From Bacillota bacterium (GTDB lineage Bacteria > Bacillota > Bacilli > Paenibacillales > Paenibacillaceae), in assembly GCA_023386495.1 (NCBI GenBank), contig JAEWJS010000108.1:1-15556 (forward strand): a stretch of DNA of 15,556 nucleotides, read 5' to 3'. The translations under genes and the position numbers were made by a program. Below the pieces are notes generated by a model, which did not search any database, was not told where the DNA came from, and saw only the letters and a list, made by a program, of their open reading frames with translations. Numbering within the stretch: the first letter of the stretch is position 1; each line of letters starts with the position of its first letter. Below are positions 6,832-13,954 of the stretch, one piece after another.

Positions 6832-7197
6832 ATGACTACAGACAACCACGCTAATTACACCAATCACAAGAATGAAAGTAAGGTGATCGATGTGACAATT
6901 GCCAAGGAACCGTTAGCGCGCGGCGTGATTAAGACTTGGGGGAATAGCCTGGCATTACGTATCCCTGCAGATGTTGCTAAGATGTATAAATTTTCGGACG
7001 GGGTCGAGATCGATATTCTTCCCTCCACTACTGGCAGCGGATTCTTCGTGCAACCTCATCTCTACCCGCAAGCTGACGATCAAGAAGGCCTCCGATCATT
7101 CTATCTCTCGCTGGTCGCTCAAGTAACGCCCGATATGGAAGGCCACGAAGAAGAAGACTCCCAGTGGGAGCCTATGGGAGACGAAATAATCGAATGA
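6832..7197 (+). CDS. mazE: MazE-type AbrB-fold antitoxin
   Basis: This 121-residue protein has a SpoVT/AbrB-like DNA-binding barrel at about 31-75 with the MazE signature IKTWGNSLALRIPADVAK. An acidic C-terminal tail (97-121, many Glu/Asp) is the usual toxin-wrapping part. The start at 6832 has GAAGGGG six bases upstream. A GTG at 6892, with AAGGTGA five bases before it, would give a 101-residue product closer to the usual MazE N-terminus, so the first 20 polar residues are uncertain. The gene overlaps the toxin gene by ATGA, the standard sign of coupled translation. It should neutralise the toxin and repress the pair. Confidence 0.85.
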   Translation: MTTDNHANYTNHKNESKVIDVTIAKEPLARGVIKTWGNSLALRIPADVAKMYKFSDGVEIDILPSTTGSGFFVQPHLYPQADDQEGLRSFYLSLVAQVTPDMEGHEEEDSQWEPMGDEIIE

Positions 7198-7580
7198 GTA
7201 TTACGGGAACAGTAGAACGCGGCAGCATTGTCTATCTTAATCTGAACCCGAAGCGAGGCCATGAACAGGGGAACCCTCGTCCAGCGATCGTCGTATCGCC
7301 TGGCATCATTCGATCGGATCCAGGCTCAACGAATGCTTGGATCGTTCCGATCACGAATGGCGATCACTACAATGTCATGCGTGTCCCGGTTCCGGCCGGA
7401 ATTCATGTGAATGGCTCTCTAATTGGGCAGGCATGGACAGAACTTGAAGGCTTCGCGATCCCCAACCATCTGCGATCGGTAGATCTTAACGCAAGGGATG
7501 CTGTTGTGATCGGACAAGTTCCGATCGAATCGGAATTCTTCCTTCGCACAATCACGATTGCCCGTGCGATACTCGCATAG
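7194..7580 (+). CDS. mazF: MazF/PemK-type mRNA-cleaving toxin
   Basis: This 128-residue protein has the MazF landmarks RGSIVYLNLNP (9-19), GHEQGNPRPAIVVSP (22-36) and VPITN (51-55). Arg29 and Thr54 fall where the catalytic Arg and Thr of the family lie. The family cleaves single-stranded mRNA at short sequences to arrest growth. The C-terminal GQAWTELEGFAIPNHLRSVD is a few residues longer than the usual form between the Gln and the RSVD block. The ATG lies within the antitoxin stop (ATGA overlap). A longer in-frame start at 7164 sits inside the antitoxin gene and is unlikely. Confidence 0.9.
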   Translation: MSITGTVERGSIVYLNLNPKRGHEQGNPRPAIVVSPGIIRSDPGSTNAWIVPITNGDHYNVMRVPVPAGIHVNGSLIGQAWTELEGFAIPNHLRSVDLNARDAVVIGQVPIESEFFLRTITIARAILA

Positions 7581-7584
7581 TTCT

Positions 7585-7624
7585 GGCATAGGCAGGGAGG
7601 GCAAGCGTGCCCGCCTGCTATGCC
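7585..7624. terminator. Hairpin between convergent mazF and DUF1697 genes
   Basis: The arms GGCATAG (7585-7591) and CTATGCC (7618-7624) have further pairing inside (GGGC/GCCC). The hairpin includes the stop codon of the minus-strand DUF1697 gene. No strong T-tract is seen on either side, so it is a possible bidirectional terminator. Confidence 0.5.
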
Positions 7625-8181
7625 CCAGCCATCTCATCCATCAATTCCAACAGCTTGGCGATCGTCTTCGAATTGCGCATCGTGGACGGTACGCCCAGCT
7701 TCTCGACCTGCGCCGACAGCTTCGAATTGCGGATGCTCTGGTCGAACAACAGGTACAAGTCTCTGCCTGCCAGCACGAATCGGTCGCCTCCCGTCTCGTA
7801 GCCGCGCAGCTTCTCCACCTTCTCCGGTTGCGGCGCTTCGAGCAGCATCGAGACGTAGAGCACCTCTTTGTCCGTGGCGGCTCTCGCCTCGGCTGCCTGC
7901 TCCTCCGAGAATGGCCACCCTGCCGCGATTTGCCTGATCTCCTCGTGTGACCGGATCACCACCTTGATCGACAGCCCGAACTCAGCCTCGATCTGCTGCT
8001 CGATGAGCTGTCGCAGCTCGGGCTCGTCCGCACCCGATTCGAATAGAATATTGCCGCTCTGTATATACGTCTGCACACGCGCCAAGCCGATCGCCTCCAT
8101 CGCCGCACGAAGGTCGACCATCTTGATTATATTATGGCCGCCGACATTAATGCCTCGCAGCAATGCCACATAGATTGCCAA
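7618..8181 (-). CDS. DUF1697 family protein
   Basis: This 187-residue soluble protein opens with the DUF1697 signature YVALLRGINVGGHNIIKM, followed by YIQSGNILFES (about 39-49), matching the family in length and order. The function of DUF1697 proteins is not established. The start is TTG at 8181, with GAGGTGAG five bases upstream. No better-placed start is seen. It begins only 17 bases after the stop of the large surface-protein gene with no hairpin between, so the two are probably on one transcript, although no functional link is known. Confidence 0.88.
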   Translation of the reverse strand: MAIYVALLRGINVGGHNIIKMVDLRAAMEAIGLARVQTYIQSGNILFESGADEPELRQLIEQQIEAEFGLSIKVVIRSHEEIRQIAAGWPFSEEQAAEARAATDKEVLYVSMLLEAPQPEKVEKLRGYETGGDRFVLAGRDLYLLFDQSIRNSKLSAQVEKLGVPSTMRNSKTIAKLLELMDEMAGA

Positions 8182-8198
8182 TGAAGCTCACCTCGCCT

Positions 8199-11100
8199 TT
8201 AGATCATATCGGATAGCGTGAGCAGACGTTGGATTGCCGTCGCCACTTCGGCTCGGGTCATGCCGGCCTTCGGCGCGAGCCTGTTCTGGCCTCTGCCCGT
8301 TATGATCCCGCTCTGCACGCTGGCCGCAGCCCCGTCTTGTGCCCATGCCGCCACGCTGGCCGCATCGTCGAAGGCATGCAACGTCGCTTCTCCCGACTCG
8401 TCGGACAGCTTGTCTTTCAGTATAGTCAGCGCCATCGATTTGGACAAGATAGACATTGCCTGTTCGCGGGAAATCTTGTCATGCGGGCGGAAAGTGCCGT
8501 CCGTGAATCCGTCAATCAGTCCGTATGCATGAGCCGCGTGAATGGCGCCATTGTACCAGTCTGCCGTGCTCACGTCAGAGAATGCCGTTGCGCCATTTTC
8601 CAGCTTGAGTCCCAGCCCGCGTACAAGAACGGCAACGAACTCGGCGCGGGTAATGTTCCGGTCGGGACCAAACATGCCGTCTCCCGTACCCTGAATAACC
8701 ATGCGCGAACCCATGTCGTTGACAGCATCTTTCGCCCAATGGTTCTTAACGTCTTCGAACTCTACAGGATGCCAGACGACGGCGTACGTGCTGTTGGTCA
8801 TACTGTTAATCACCGCATAATGAATGCCGTCAATCATGATGATCTTCGTCGGCACATGGCGCGCAGTTCCGTCCGATTCGATGACGACGCCTGTCGTAAT
8901 CTTGTTCGGGTCAACACCGCCGGGAATGGCGATCGTTCTTTCTAAATAGACGTTGAATATCGATACCTCGATTGTCTTATCTCCATATATGGCTCTAACC
9001 GTAAAATCTACCGGCGGAGCGACAATCGTCCACGTTCCCTTCTCTTGCGCATTCCTAACGTTCTCGATCGTTCCGGCGGTCGGAACGGCGATCTCAATCT
9101 GCACCTTAATATCTTGCAGCGCTATGGATTGGCCCAGTTGGGCGGAAATGGCGCCGATATTGATTTGTTGCGCAGGTAACGTATACGAAGCGCGCTCTGT
9201 CTTGATTTCTACGATCGCCTGTTTTTGTTCCATGTTGTTGACCATCCGGCCGTTCAGTTCGCCGATGACGACATCCGACTTCGCGCCGGTCGGAATGGCA
9301 ATGGTCGCCCTTTCCCCTTCCGCTTCCAGCCGCTGTGTCAGCTTATCTTCATCTAGGACGATTCTCGTTACTAGTTGCCCCTGCCGCTGCTCTGCAATTG
9401 CCGTGCCAGTTCGCTCCGCTTTTCCATTGACTAGCACATCGACTCCCTCGTTCGCAGGCTCGGCAGAAGGCAAAGACGGTTGAGGTTGAGGTGGCGTATT
9501 GCCGCCGTTGTCACCGTCATTCGTAGGCGTTCCCGGTACAGTGGCCGGCGTGGCACTGACTTGCTCGGATTGGACTATGATTTGTTCGCTCGCATCCAAC
9601 GCCATCACCTGGAATCGATAGGAACGGCCGTTCTCGAGGTCTTGTACTCGGTAGCTGCTCTCATCGCCCGGCAATGTAATCATGAATGAATCGTTACGAT
9701 ATAGGCTGTAATAGACAGCATCCGTAACGGAATTCCAGCTCAAGTCCACATGACCGTCCCCTATCTCTGCAGTAAGCGCAAGAGGAGTTGGCGACGCGGA
9801 TGTCACGGTAAAATAGACTTGGAAGCTTTGGTCAATCCCGTAATCCGCAATGATCGTTACCTCATCCTCGTACGTCCCGGCAGTCAACCCAACCTTCGGA
9901 GATACAGTAAAGCTGGTTTGCGCATGGGCTTCATCCAGATTCGCGGCTCCGGGCGGGCTTACTTCGAATGCGCCGCCATTCGCCCCGGTCATATTCACCT
10001 TGAGATTGTCCAAGCTTCCCGGCATCCATTTCGTAATCGTTACCGTAAGCGGATCAGCCGGCGCATATCCCGGCGCGGCATCTGCGAACGAATAGGGGCC
10101 CGATTGCGATAGCTCAACCAGCGGCTTGAACGTCATTTGCTGCTCGACGGCATATGTCTCCGCATGGGAACCCGGATGACCGTACAGCACCAGCTCGGAC
10201 GAATTGCCGCTAAACGCATTCTCTTGGATCATCGTGTCTTTATTCAGTACGACAACTTCGGTTAACCCGTTGTGCTGGAATGCTCCTGCCTGCACTTCTT
10301 TCACACTGTAAGGAAGAAGCACCTTCTCCAACTGATTATTGCCGAAAGCCGCGGTACCGATCGTCTCGATCCCTTCCGCCAGAACCAGTTCCCGCAATTG
10401 GGCATAATAGAATGCGTTGTCCCCGATGGTCGTCACGCTGCCTGGAATCTTAACGCTGGCCAGTCTGGATCCCGAGAAAGCCCCTTGTCCGATTTCTGTC
10501 AACCCGTTCGGAAGGCTCACCTGCATGATGCTTGAATTCTTAAAGGACGACGGTGCCAGCCGGGTCACCGTATCCGGCAGGCTTACGCTGGTTGCATTTT
10601 CCGTATCTCGAAACGCCCCATCCCCGATGCCGGTCACGATGATGCCCGACAATGTACTCGGAACGACGACCTTCTCCGGTCCAGTCGCATCATTGTAGCT
10701 CGTGATATCGCCCGTTGCGATGTCCACCGTGAAGAGCATCGAGTCAATAAACGAATGCCCGTTAGTCGATGCATAGGTGTGCGCCGCAGAACCGCCTGGT
10801 GCCACAATATACAAGTCCTCCGGGTTGGCTTGATTGTTGGCAAACGTATTGCCGCCGATGCTGGTCGACCCGCCCATAAACGTGACAGACGTTAATGCAT
10901 TCGCACTAAACACCGCCAGCGCCAGACTTGTTACATTGGCGGGTATCGTAAGCGAAGTGAGCTGATTGTCCATGAACGCTCGGCTGTTGATCGTTTTCAA
11001 GCTGTTTGGCAGATGCAAGGTTGTCAGCAGATTCCCTCGAAATGCCGAGCTGCCTATATCCTGAACCGATTCCGGAAGCGTAAGCGACGACAATTGATTG

Positions 11101-12320
11101 GACAAGAACATATTATTCGGGATCGAACTCATCCAGGAAGGAATCGCAATGTCCGTCAGCTTATTTACGCCAAAAACGCTGGATCCAAAGTTTACGGCAG
11201 CGGAAGGGAAAATAATGCTTGCAATCTGGTTTGTGTAGAACGCAGAATTGCCGACAGCCGTCACCGATTCGGGCAATTTGACTTCGGTCAACGCATTTTC
11301 GGAGAATGCATAATTTCCAATCGTCTCAAGCTGTTCGGGCAAGGCCACCGCGGTCAACCGGTTTTTGTGGAACGCATTATCTCCGATGGTCTTGACGCTG
11401 TCAGGTATATTTATCGCGATAAGCTCATTTTCCGTAAACGCATAGCTGGATATAGCCTCCAGTCCCGATGGCAGCGTTGCGCTAACGAGGCGATTGAACC
11501 TGAATGCGGCGTCGCCTATGGAGACTACACTGTCCGGTATGACGACAGATGCAAGTTCATTGCTTTCGAATGCATGTCTTCCGATCGAAGTAAGGCCCTC
11601 AGGCAGCGCGACGGAGGTCAATTTATTTAACTGGAAAGCTCCCTGCCCGATGGTCTTCACCGAACTCGGAATCGCGACGGAAGTGATTTGATTTTGCCTG
11701 AAAACACCTGAATTTATCGCTTCAATCTGTGCCGGTAAAGTAACCGAGACGATTTCATTGCCCAAGAAAGCGTTGATTTCAATTGTCTTCACACTGTCCG
11801 GCAAAGAGACGGACGTCAGCTTATTGAAAGAAAAAGCGGAATCCCGGATGATTTCAACCCCATCGGGTATGTGAACCGAGGTTAGTTCGTTTTGTAAAAA
11901 TGCCATGGTACCGATTTCTTTCACATGGTTCGGGATGACCAACGAGGTCAAATGATTGCTTTCAAAAGCCCCAGTGCCGATCTTGGCAAGGCTTTCCGGC
12001 AATGTTACAGAGGTCAGGAAATTCGCTTTGAATGCTCTGGTTCCGATCTGTTCCACGCTGTCCGGAATGACGACGCTCAATACGTTTTTGGCCAAAAACG
12101 CTTCATCGCCGATTGCTCTGACTACCGTACCGCCGATTTCAGCAGGAATTACGACATCTCGCGGGCCAAGGTCGCTGTATCCACGTATCGTACCTGTTGC
12201 CGAATCAAACGCAAAGTGACTGTCGGGGCCTGCAGCCGATACCGTCTGTCTCATCTGGTGTGGCAAGTCCGTCAACGCCAGTACTGCAACCAGCATAATA
12301 AGCAATAACCGTTTGTACAC
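8199..12320 (-). CDS. BspA-type leucine-rich-repeat surface protein with FN3 and three SLH domains
   Basis: The product has 1373 residues and a GTG start, with AAGGGAG nine bases upstream. The signal peptide is about 1-30. A cap (36-75) leads into 19 leucine-rich repeats of exactly 22 residues (76-493), pattern N-x-LTSV-x-IP-x-SV-x-x-IG-x-x-AF. A closing segment and a second cap of the same kind (531-570) lead into six more repeats (571-703). There follow an Ig-like beta domain (about 735-841), a fibronectin type III domain (845-925), a Pro/Asn/Gly linker (926-955), a beta-rich pre-SLH region (956-1185) and three SLH domains (about 1186-1235, 1246-1300, 1315-1368; FEDVKNHWAKDAV, FSDVSTADWYNGAI, FDDAASVAAWAQDG). 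SLH domains anchor proteins to pyruvylated wall polymer. BspA repeats typically mediate adhesion, so it is inferred to be a wall-bound adhesin. Confidence 0.93.
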   Translation of the reverse strand: MYKRLLLIMLVAVLALTDLPHQMRQTVSAAGPDSHFAFDSATGTIRGYSDLGPRDVVIPAEIGGTVVRAIGDEAFLAKNVLSVVIPDSVEQIGTRAFKANFLTSVTLPESLAKIGTGAFESNHLTSLVIPNHVKEIGTMAFLQNELTSVHIPDGVEIIRDSAFSFNKLTSVSLPDSVKTIEINAFLGNEIVSVTLPAQIEAINSGVFRQNQITSVAIPSSVKTIGQGAFQLNKLTSVALPEGLTSIGRHAFESNELASVVIPDSVVSIGDAAFRFNRLVSATLPSGLEAISSYAFTENELIAINIPDSVKTIGDNAFHKNRLTAVALPEQLETIGNYAFSENALTEVKLPESVTAVGNSAFYTNQIASIIFPSAAVNFGSSVFGVNKLTDIAIPSWMSSIPNNMFLSNQLSSLTLPESVQDIGSSAFRGNLLTTLHLPNSLKTINSRAFMDNQLTSLTIPANVTSLALAVFSANALTSVTFMGGSTSIGGNTFANNQANPEDLYIVAPGGSAAHTYASTNGHSFIDSMLFTVDIATGDITSYNDATGPEKVVVPSTLSGIIVTGIGDGAFRDTENATSVSLPDTVTRLAPSSFKNSSIMQVSLPNGLTEIGQGAFSGSRLASVKIPGSVTTIGDNAFYYAQLRELVLAEGIETIGTAAFGNNQLEKVLLPYSVKEVQAGAFQHNGLTEVVVLNKDTMIQENAFSGNSSELVLYGHPGSHAETYAVEQQMTFKPLVELSQSGPYSFADAAPGYAPADPLTVTITKWMPGSLDNLKVNMTGANGGAFEVSPPGAANLDEAHAQTSFTVSPKVGLTAGTYEDEVTIIADYGIDQSFQVYFTVTSASPTPLALTAEIGDGHVDLSWNSVTDAVYYSLYRNDSFMITLPGDESSYRVQDLENGRSYRFQVMALDASEQIIVQSEQVSATPATVPGTPTNDGDNGGNTPPQPQPSLPSAEPANEGVDVLVNGKAERTGTAIAEQRQGQLVTRIVLDEDKLTQRLEAEGERATIAIPTGAKSDVVIGELNGRMVNNMEQKQAIVEIKTERASYTLPAQQINIGAISAQLGQSIALQDIKVQIEIAVPTAGTIENVRNAQEKGTWTIVAPPVDFTVRAIYGDKTIEVSIFNVYLERTIAIPGGVDPNKITTGVVIESDGTARHVPTKIIMIDGIHYAVINSMTNSTYAVVWHPVEFEDVKNHWAKDAVNDMGSRMVIQGTGDGMFGPDRNITRAEFVAVLVRGLGLKLENGATAFSDVSTADWYNGAIHAAHAYGLIDGFTDGTFRPHDKISREQAMSILSKSMALTILKDKLSDESGEATLHAFDDAASVAAWAQDGAAASVQSGIITGRGQNRLAPKAGMTRAEVATAIQRLLTLSDMI
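10212..10610 (-). repeat. Second block of six leucine-rich repeats
   Basis: This block codes residues 571-703: one 23-residue unit then five of 22. It is preceded by a cap paralogous to the N-terminal cap (xxFxxDxATGxIxxY...VVxP...IGDxAF), showing that the whole cap-plus-repeat module was duplicated. Confidence 0.85.
10842..12095 (-). repeat. 19 tandem 66-bp units coding 22-residue leucine-rich repeats
   Basis: This block codes residues 76-493 of the surface protein as 19 consecutive units with no insertion or deletion. The protein units are well conserved at the IP/LP and AF positions, while the DNA units have diverged, so recent expansion is unlikely. Confidence 0.9.
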
Positions 12321-12391
12321 GATAGAATGCTCCCTTCATAAACTGCCTCATTCGGATAAATAAGCAATATTCGACAGCATAACCTAAGAAA

Positions 12392-12411
12392 TGTTGCAAA
12401 ATTGTTGCAAA
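12392..12411 (-). promoter_or_regulatory. Direct repeat upstream of the surface-protein gene
   Basis: TGTTGCAAA occurs at 12392-12400 and again at 12403-12411, so the repeat period is 11 bp, about one helical turn. It lies 72-91 bases upstream of the GTG start. A TTGCAA inside each copy on the minus strand could also serve as a -35, but no convincing -10 is placed with it. It is a possible regulator site. Confidence 0.4.
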
Positions 12412-12460
12412 CACTCAGCGGAATAGCGGGATGAGTCATGCCAATCGGCGCGCTGCCAAG

Positions 12461-12499
12461 CGCAAACAACAACCCCGGCCTCCCAATCGAGGGCCGGGG
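12461..12499 (-). terminator. Rho-independent terminator of the nitroreductase gene
   Basis: The arms CCCCGGCC (12473-12480) and GGCCGGGG (12492-12499) with a short inner TC/GA pair are followed on the minus strand by TTGTTGTTTG. The hairpin begins about 11 bases past the stop. Confidence 0.85.
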
Positions 12500-12510
12500 C
12501 GTCGATTCGA

Positions 12511-13176
12511 TTATTCAGCTGGCATTACGTTGAAGAACGTGATGGTGTCGATCGGCAAGCGAGTCGTCGGATGACCCGGCTTCGCGGCCTTGCCCAGCGC
12601 GATCAGCATGATCGGGATGTAGCGGTCGCTCACGCCGAAGGCTTCTTTGAACTTGGCTGCGTCATAGCCGCCCATCGGTACCGTGTCGTAACCGTGCGCG
12701 CGGGCGACGAGCATGAGCTGCTGCGACACGAGACCGCCGTCGGTATGGATGATCTTGTGCGCGACTTCCTTCGGAAGCGAGCCGTACATGTTAATCGAAT
12801 TCTTGATGAACGCAGCAGCCGTCTCTTCCGGCATGTAGCCTCGCTTGGCTGCTTCACCATAGATTTCCTCGGCTCGCTTATAGCCTTCTGTATCGCCTAG
12901 CACGGCAATCACGGCTGCGGCCTCCGTAACCTGCGATTGATTCCAGGCAATCGGCAGCAGCTTCGCCTTCAGTTCCTCCGTCTCGATCACGAGGAAGCGC
13001 CATGGCTGCAAGTTCGAAGAAGACGGCGCAAGCGTTGCTTCCGCCAGCAGTTCCTTAATTTCCTCATGGGTTAGCCGAACCGAGGTGTCATACTGCCGCA
13101 CCGAGCGGCGTTCGCGAATCACGTCGGCGAACAACGGGGATGCCGTTGCGGTTGTTGCTGTTGTCGAAGTAGTCAT
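12511..13176 (-). CDS. FMN-dependent nitroreductase family oxidoreductase
   Basis: This 221-residue soluble protein has the FMN-binding signature RERRSVRQYD (21-30), then APSSSNLQPWRF (50-61), and the C-terminal MGGYDAAKFKEAFGV and PIMLIALGKAAKPGHPTTR that close the flavin site. It should use NAD(P)H to reduce nitro-aromatics, quinones or similar compounds as a homodimer. The natural substrate cannot be read from sequence. The N-terminus is an unusual Thr/Ala run (2-12). AGGAGG lies eight bases before the ATG. It is preceded by a strong promoter and two operators, with an Rrf2-type regulator immediately upstream, which suggests induction by a chemical stress that the regulator senses. Confidence 0.9.
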   Translation of the reverse strand: MTTSTTATTATASPLFADVIRERRSVRQYDTSVRLTHEEIKELLAEATLAPSSSNLQPWRFLVIETEELKAKLLPIAWNQSQVTEAAAVIAVLGDTEGYKRAEEIYGEAAKRGYMPEETAAAFIKNSINMYGSLPKEVAHKIIHTDGGLVSQQLMLVARAHGYDTVPMGGYDAAKFKEAFGVSDRYIPIMLIALGKAAKPGHPTTRLPIDTITFFNVMPAE

Positions 13177-13192
13177 TACAAATTCCTCCTAT

Positions 13193-13214
13193 ACTGTTGC
13201 GATTTACGCACAGT
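13193..13214 (-). promoter_or_regulatory. Operator site B of the nitroreductase gene
   Basis: This is a 22-bp inverted repeat with outer bases ACTGTTG and GCACAGT (plus strand) and GCG/CGC inside. It lies in the leader just before the AGGAGG ribosome site. Its 22 positions match site A at 16, including the outer seven bases on each side. Confidence 0.65.
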
Positions 13215-13254
13215 TAATCTCAAAAAAATATGCCGTATCTCGTTGACCCGCTTA

Positions 13255-13276
13255 ACTGTTGTGTATATTGCACAGT
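13255..13276 (-). promoter_or_regulatory. Operator site A of the nitroreductase gene
   Basis: This is the second copy of the same 22-bp inverted repeat (ACTGTTG ... GCACAGT), 62 bp from site B. It overlaps the last three bases of the -10 box and the expected transcription start, a position suited to repression. A further half-site ACTGTT lies at 13303-13308 beside the -35. Confidence 0.65.
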
Positions 13277-13303
13277 ATAAAACTTAAAACAAGCCGCTGT
13301 CAA
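13274..13303 (-). promoter_or_regulatory. Strong SigA-type promoter of the nitroreductase gene
   Basis: On the minus strand, a perfect TTGACA (13303-13298), 18 bases, then TATACT (13279-13274). The -35 lies inside the loop of the upstream gene's terminator hairpin, so termination and initiation overlap in the same bases. Confidence 0.8.
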
Positions 13304-13322
13304 CTGTTTCTCTTCGCGGCTT
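13281..13322 (-). terminator. Terminator of the Rrf2-type gene
   Basis: On the minus strand the stem AAGCCGC (13322-13316) / GCGGCTT (13297-13291) is followed by GTTTTAAGTT. The hairpin starts two bases after the stop codon. The loop is long (18 bases) and contains the -35 of the next gene. Confidence 0.7.
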
Positions 13323-13324
13323 GA

Positions 13325-13774
13325 CTACAGCTTCGCCTCCAGTTGATTGGCGACGTCTGCGATCGTGTATTTGCTTAGTACGTCGCGCATGCTATTATCC
13401 ATTTCCTGGGTAATATCCTCCAGCGCAGATTTCATGCTCTGGCCAAGCGGATGGGTACCCGCTGTCTCCGTGATCCCATAGCACAGCGTGCTGCCCGTAC
13501 GAAAAGCATCGTAAATATCGACCAGACGAATCGTCTCGGCCGACCGCTTCAGATGGTAGCCGCCGTCGCGGCCTTCGCGCGTGCCGATGAAGCCTTCCTT
13601 GGCGAGCACGGCAAGTATGCGCCGCAACAACGAGGGCTCCGACTGCAGGTATCTGGCGAGCTCAATGCTCGGACAAGAAGTGTTGACGTTCTCCTGCGAC
13701 AAAATAATAAGCGATTGAACGGCCAGGCCGAACCACTTCGGATGCTGCGACGACGTGCAATATTCTTGCTTCAC
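13325..13774 (-). CDS. Rrf2-family transcriptional regulator
   Basis: This 149-residue protein has a winged helix at about 11-84. The recognition region SIELARYLQSEPSLLRRILAVLAKEGFI and wing GTREGRDGGYHL are typical of Rrf2 proteins. The start is GTG at 13774, with GAGGAGGGG seven bases upstream. A longer frame to 13855 adds 27 residues that do not belong to the family. Cysteines are at 6, 34 and 98. The three clustered cysteines that hold an Fe-S cluster in IscR/NsrR are missing, so a thiol- or ligand-based signal is more likely, resembling the YwnA-type branch. Its position suggests it represses the nitroreductase through sites A and B, which is an inference. Confidence 0.88.
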   Translation of the reverse strand: MKQEYCTSSQHPKWFGLAVQSLIILSQENVNTSCPSIELARYLQSEPSLLRRILAVLAKEGFIGTREGRDGGYHLKRSAETIRLVDIYDAFRTGSTLCYGITETAGTHPLGQSMKSALEDITQEMDNSMRDVLSKYTIADVANQLEAKL

Positions 13775-13826
13775 CTTAGGTCCCCTCCTCGTGAACGAAT
13801 CGCATACGATGAACAGGTATAAGTAA

Positions 13827-13855
13827 AGTGTATCGAAATCCCTGACATGTCGCAA
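13827..13855 (-). promoter_or_regulatory. Candidate promoter of the Rrf2-type gene
   Basis: On the minus strand TTGCGA (13855-13850), 17 bases, then TACACT (13832-13827); both hexamers are 4/6 matches. A 7-bp inverted repeat GCAATAG/CTATTGC (13852-13858, 13875-13881) flanks the -35. The ACTGTTG-type operator is not seen here. Confidence 0.4.
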
Positions 13856-13881
13856 TAGCCAAGTCCGATGGATACTATTGC

Positions 13882-13925
13882 AAAGCAGGGCTGCCCGCGC
13901 TCAACTCTGATGGGACAGCCCCTGC
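13882..13925 (-). terminator. Hairpin terminator of the AraC-type gene
   Basis: The arms GCAGGGCTGCCC (13885-13896) and GGGACAGCCCCTGC (13912-13925) pair with one bulge and a wobble. On the minus strand TTTG follows. It lies about 30 bases past the AraC-type stop. Confidence 0.6.
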
Positions 13926-13954
13926 ACAAGCATCTTTAACTGCGTTTACTACCG

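Noticed and set aside
11013..11630. Plus-strand frame opposite the leucine-rich repeats
   Set aside because: Its own apparent repeat pattern is the antisense echo of the 66-bp units, with no start signal.
13775..13855. Longer N-terminus for the Rrf2-type regulator
   Set aside because: The added 27 residues do not fit the family and would cover the promoter. GTG 13774 has a strong ribosome site.
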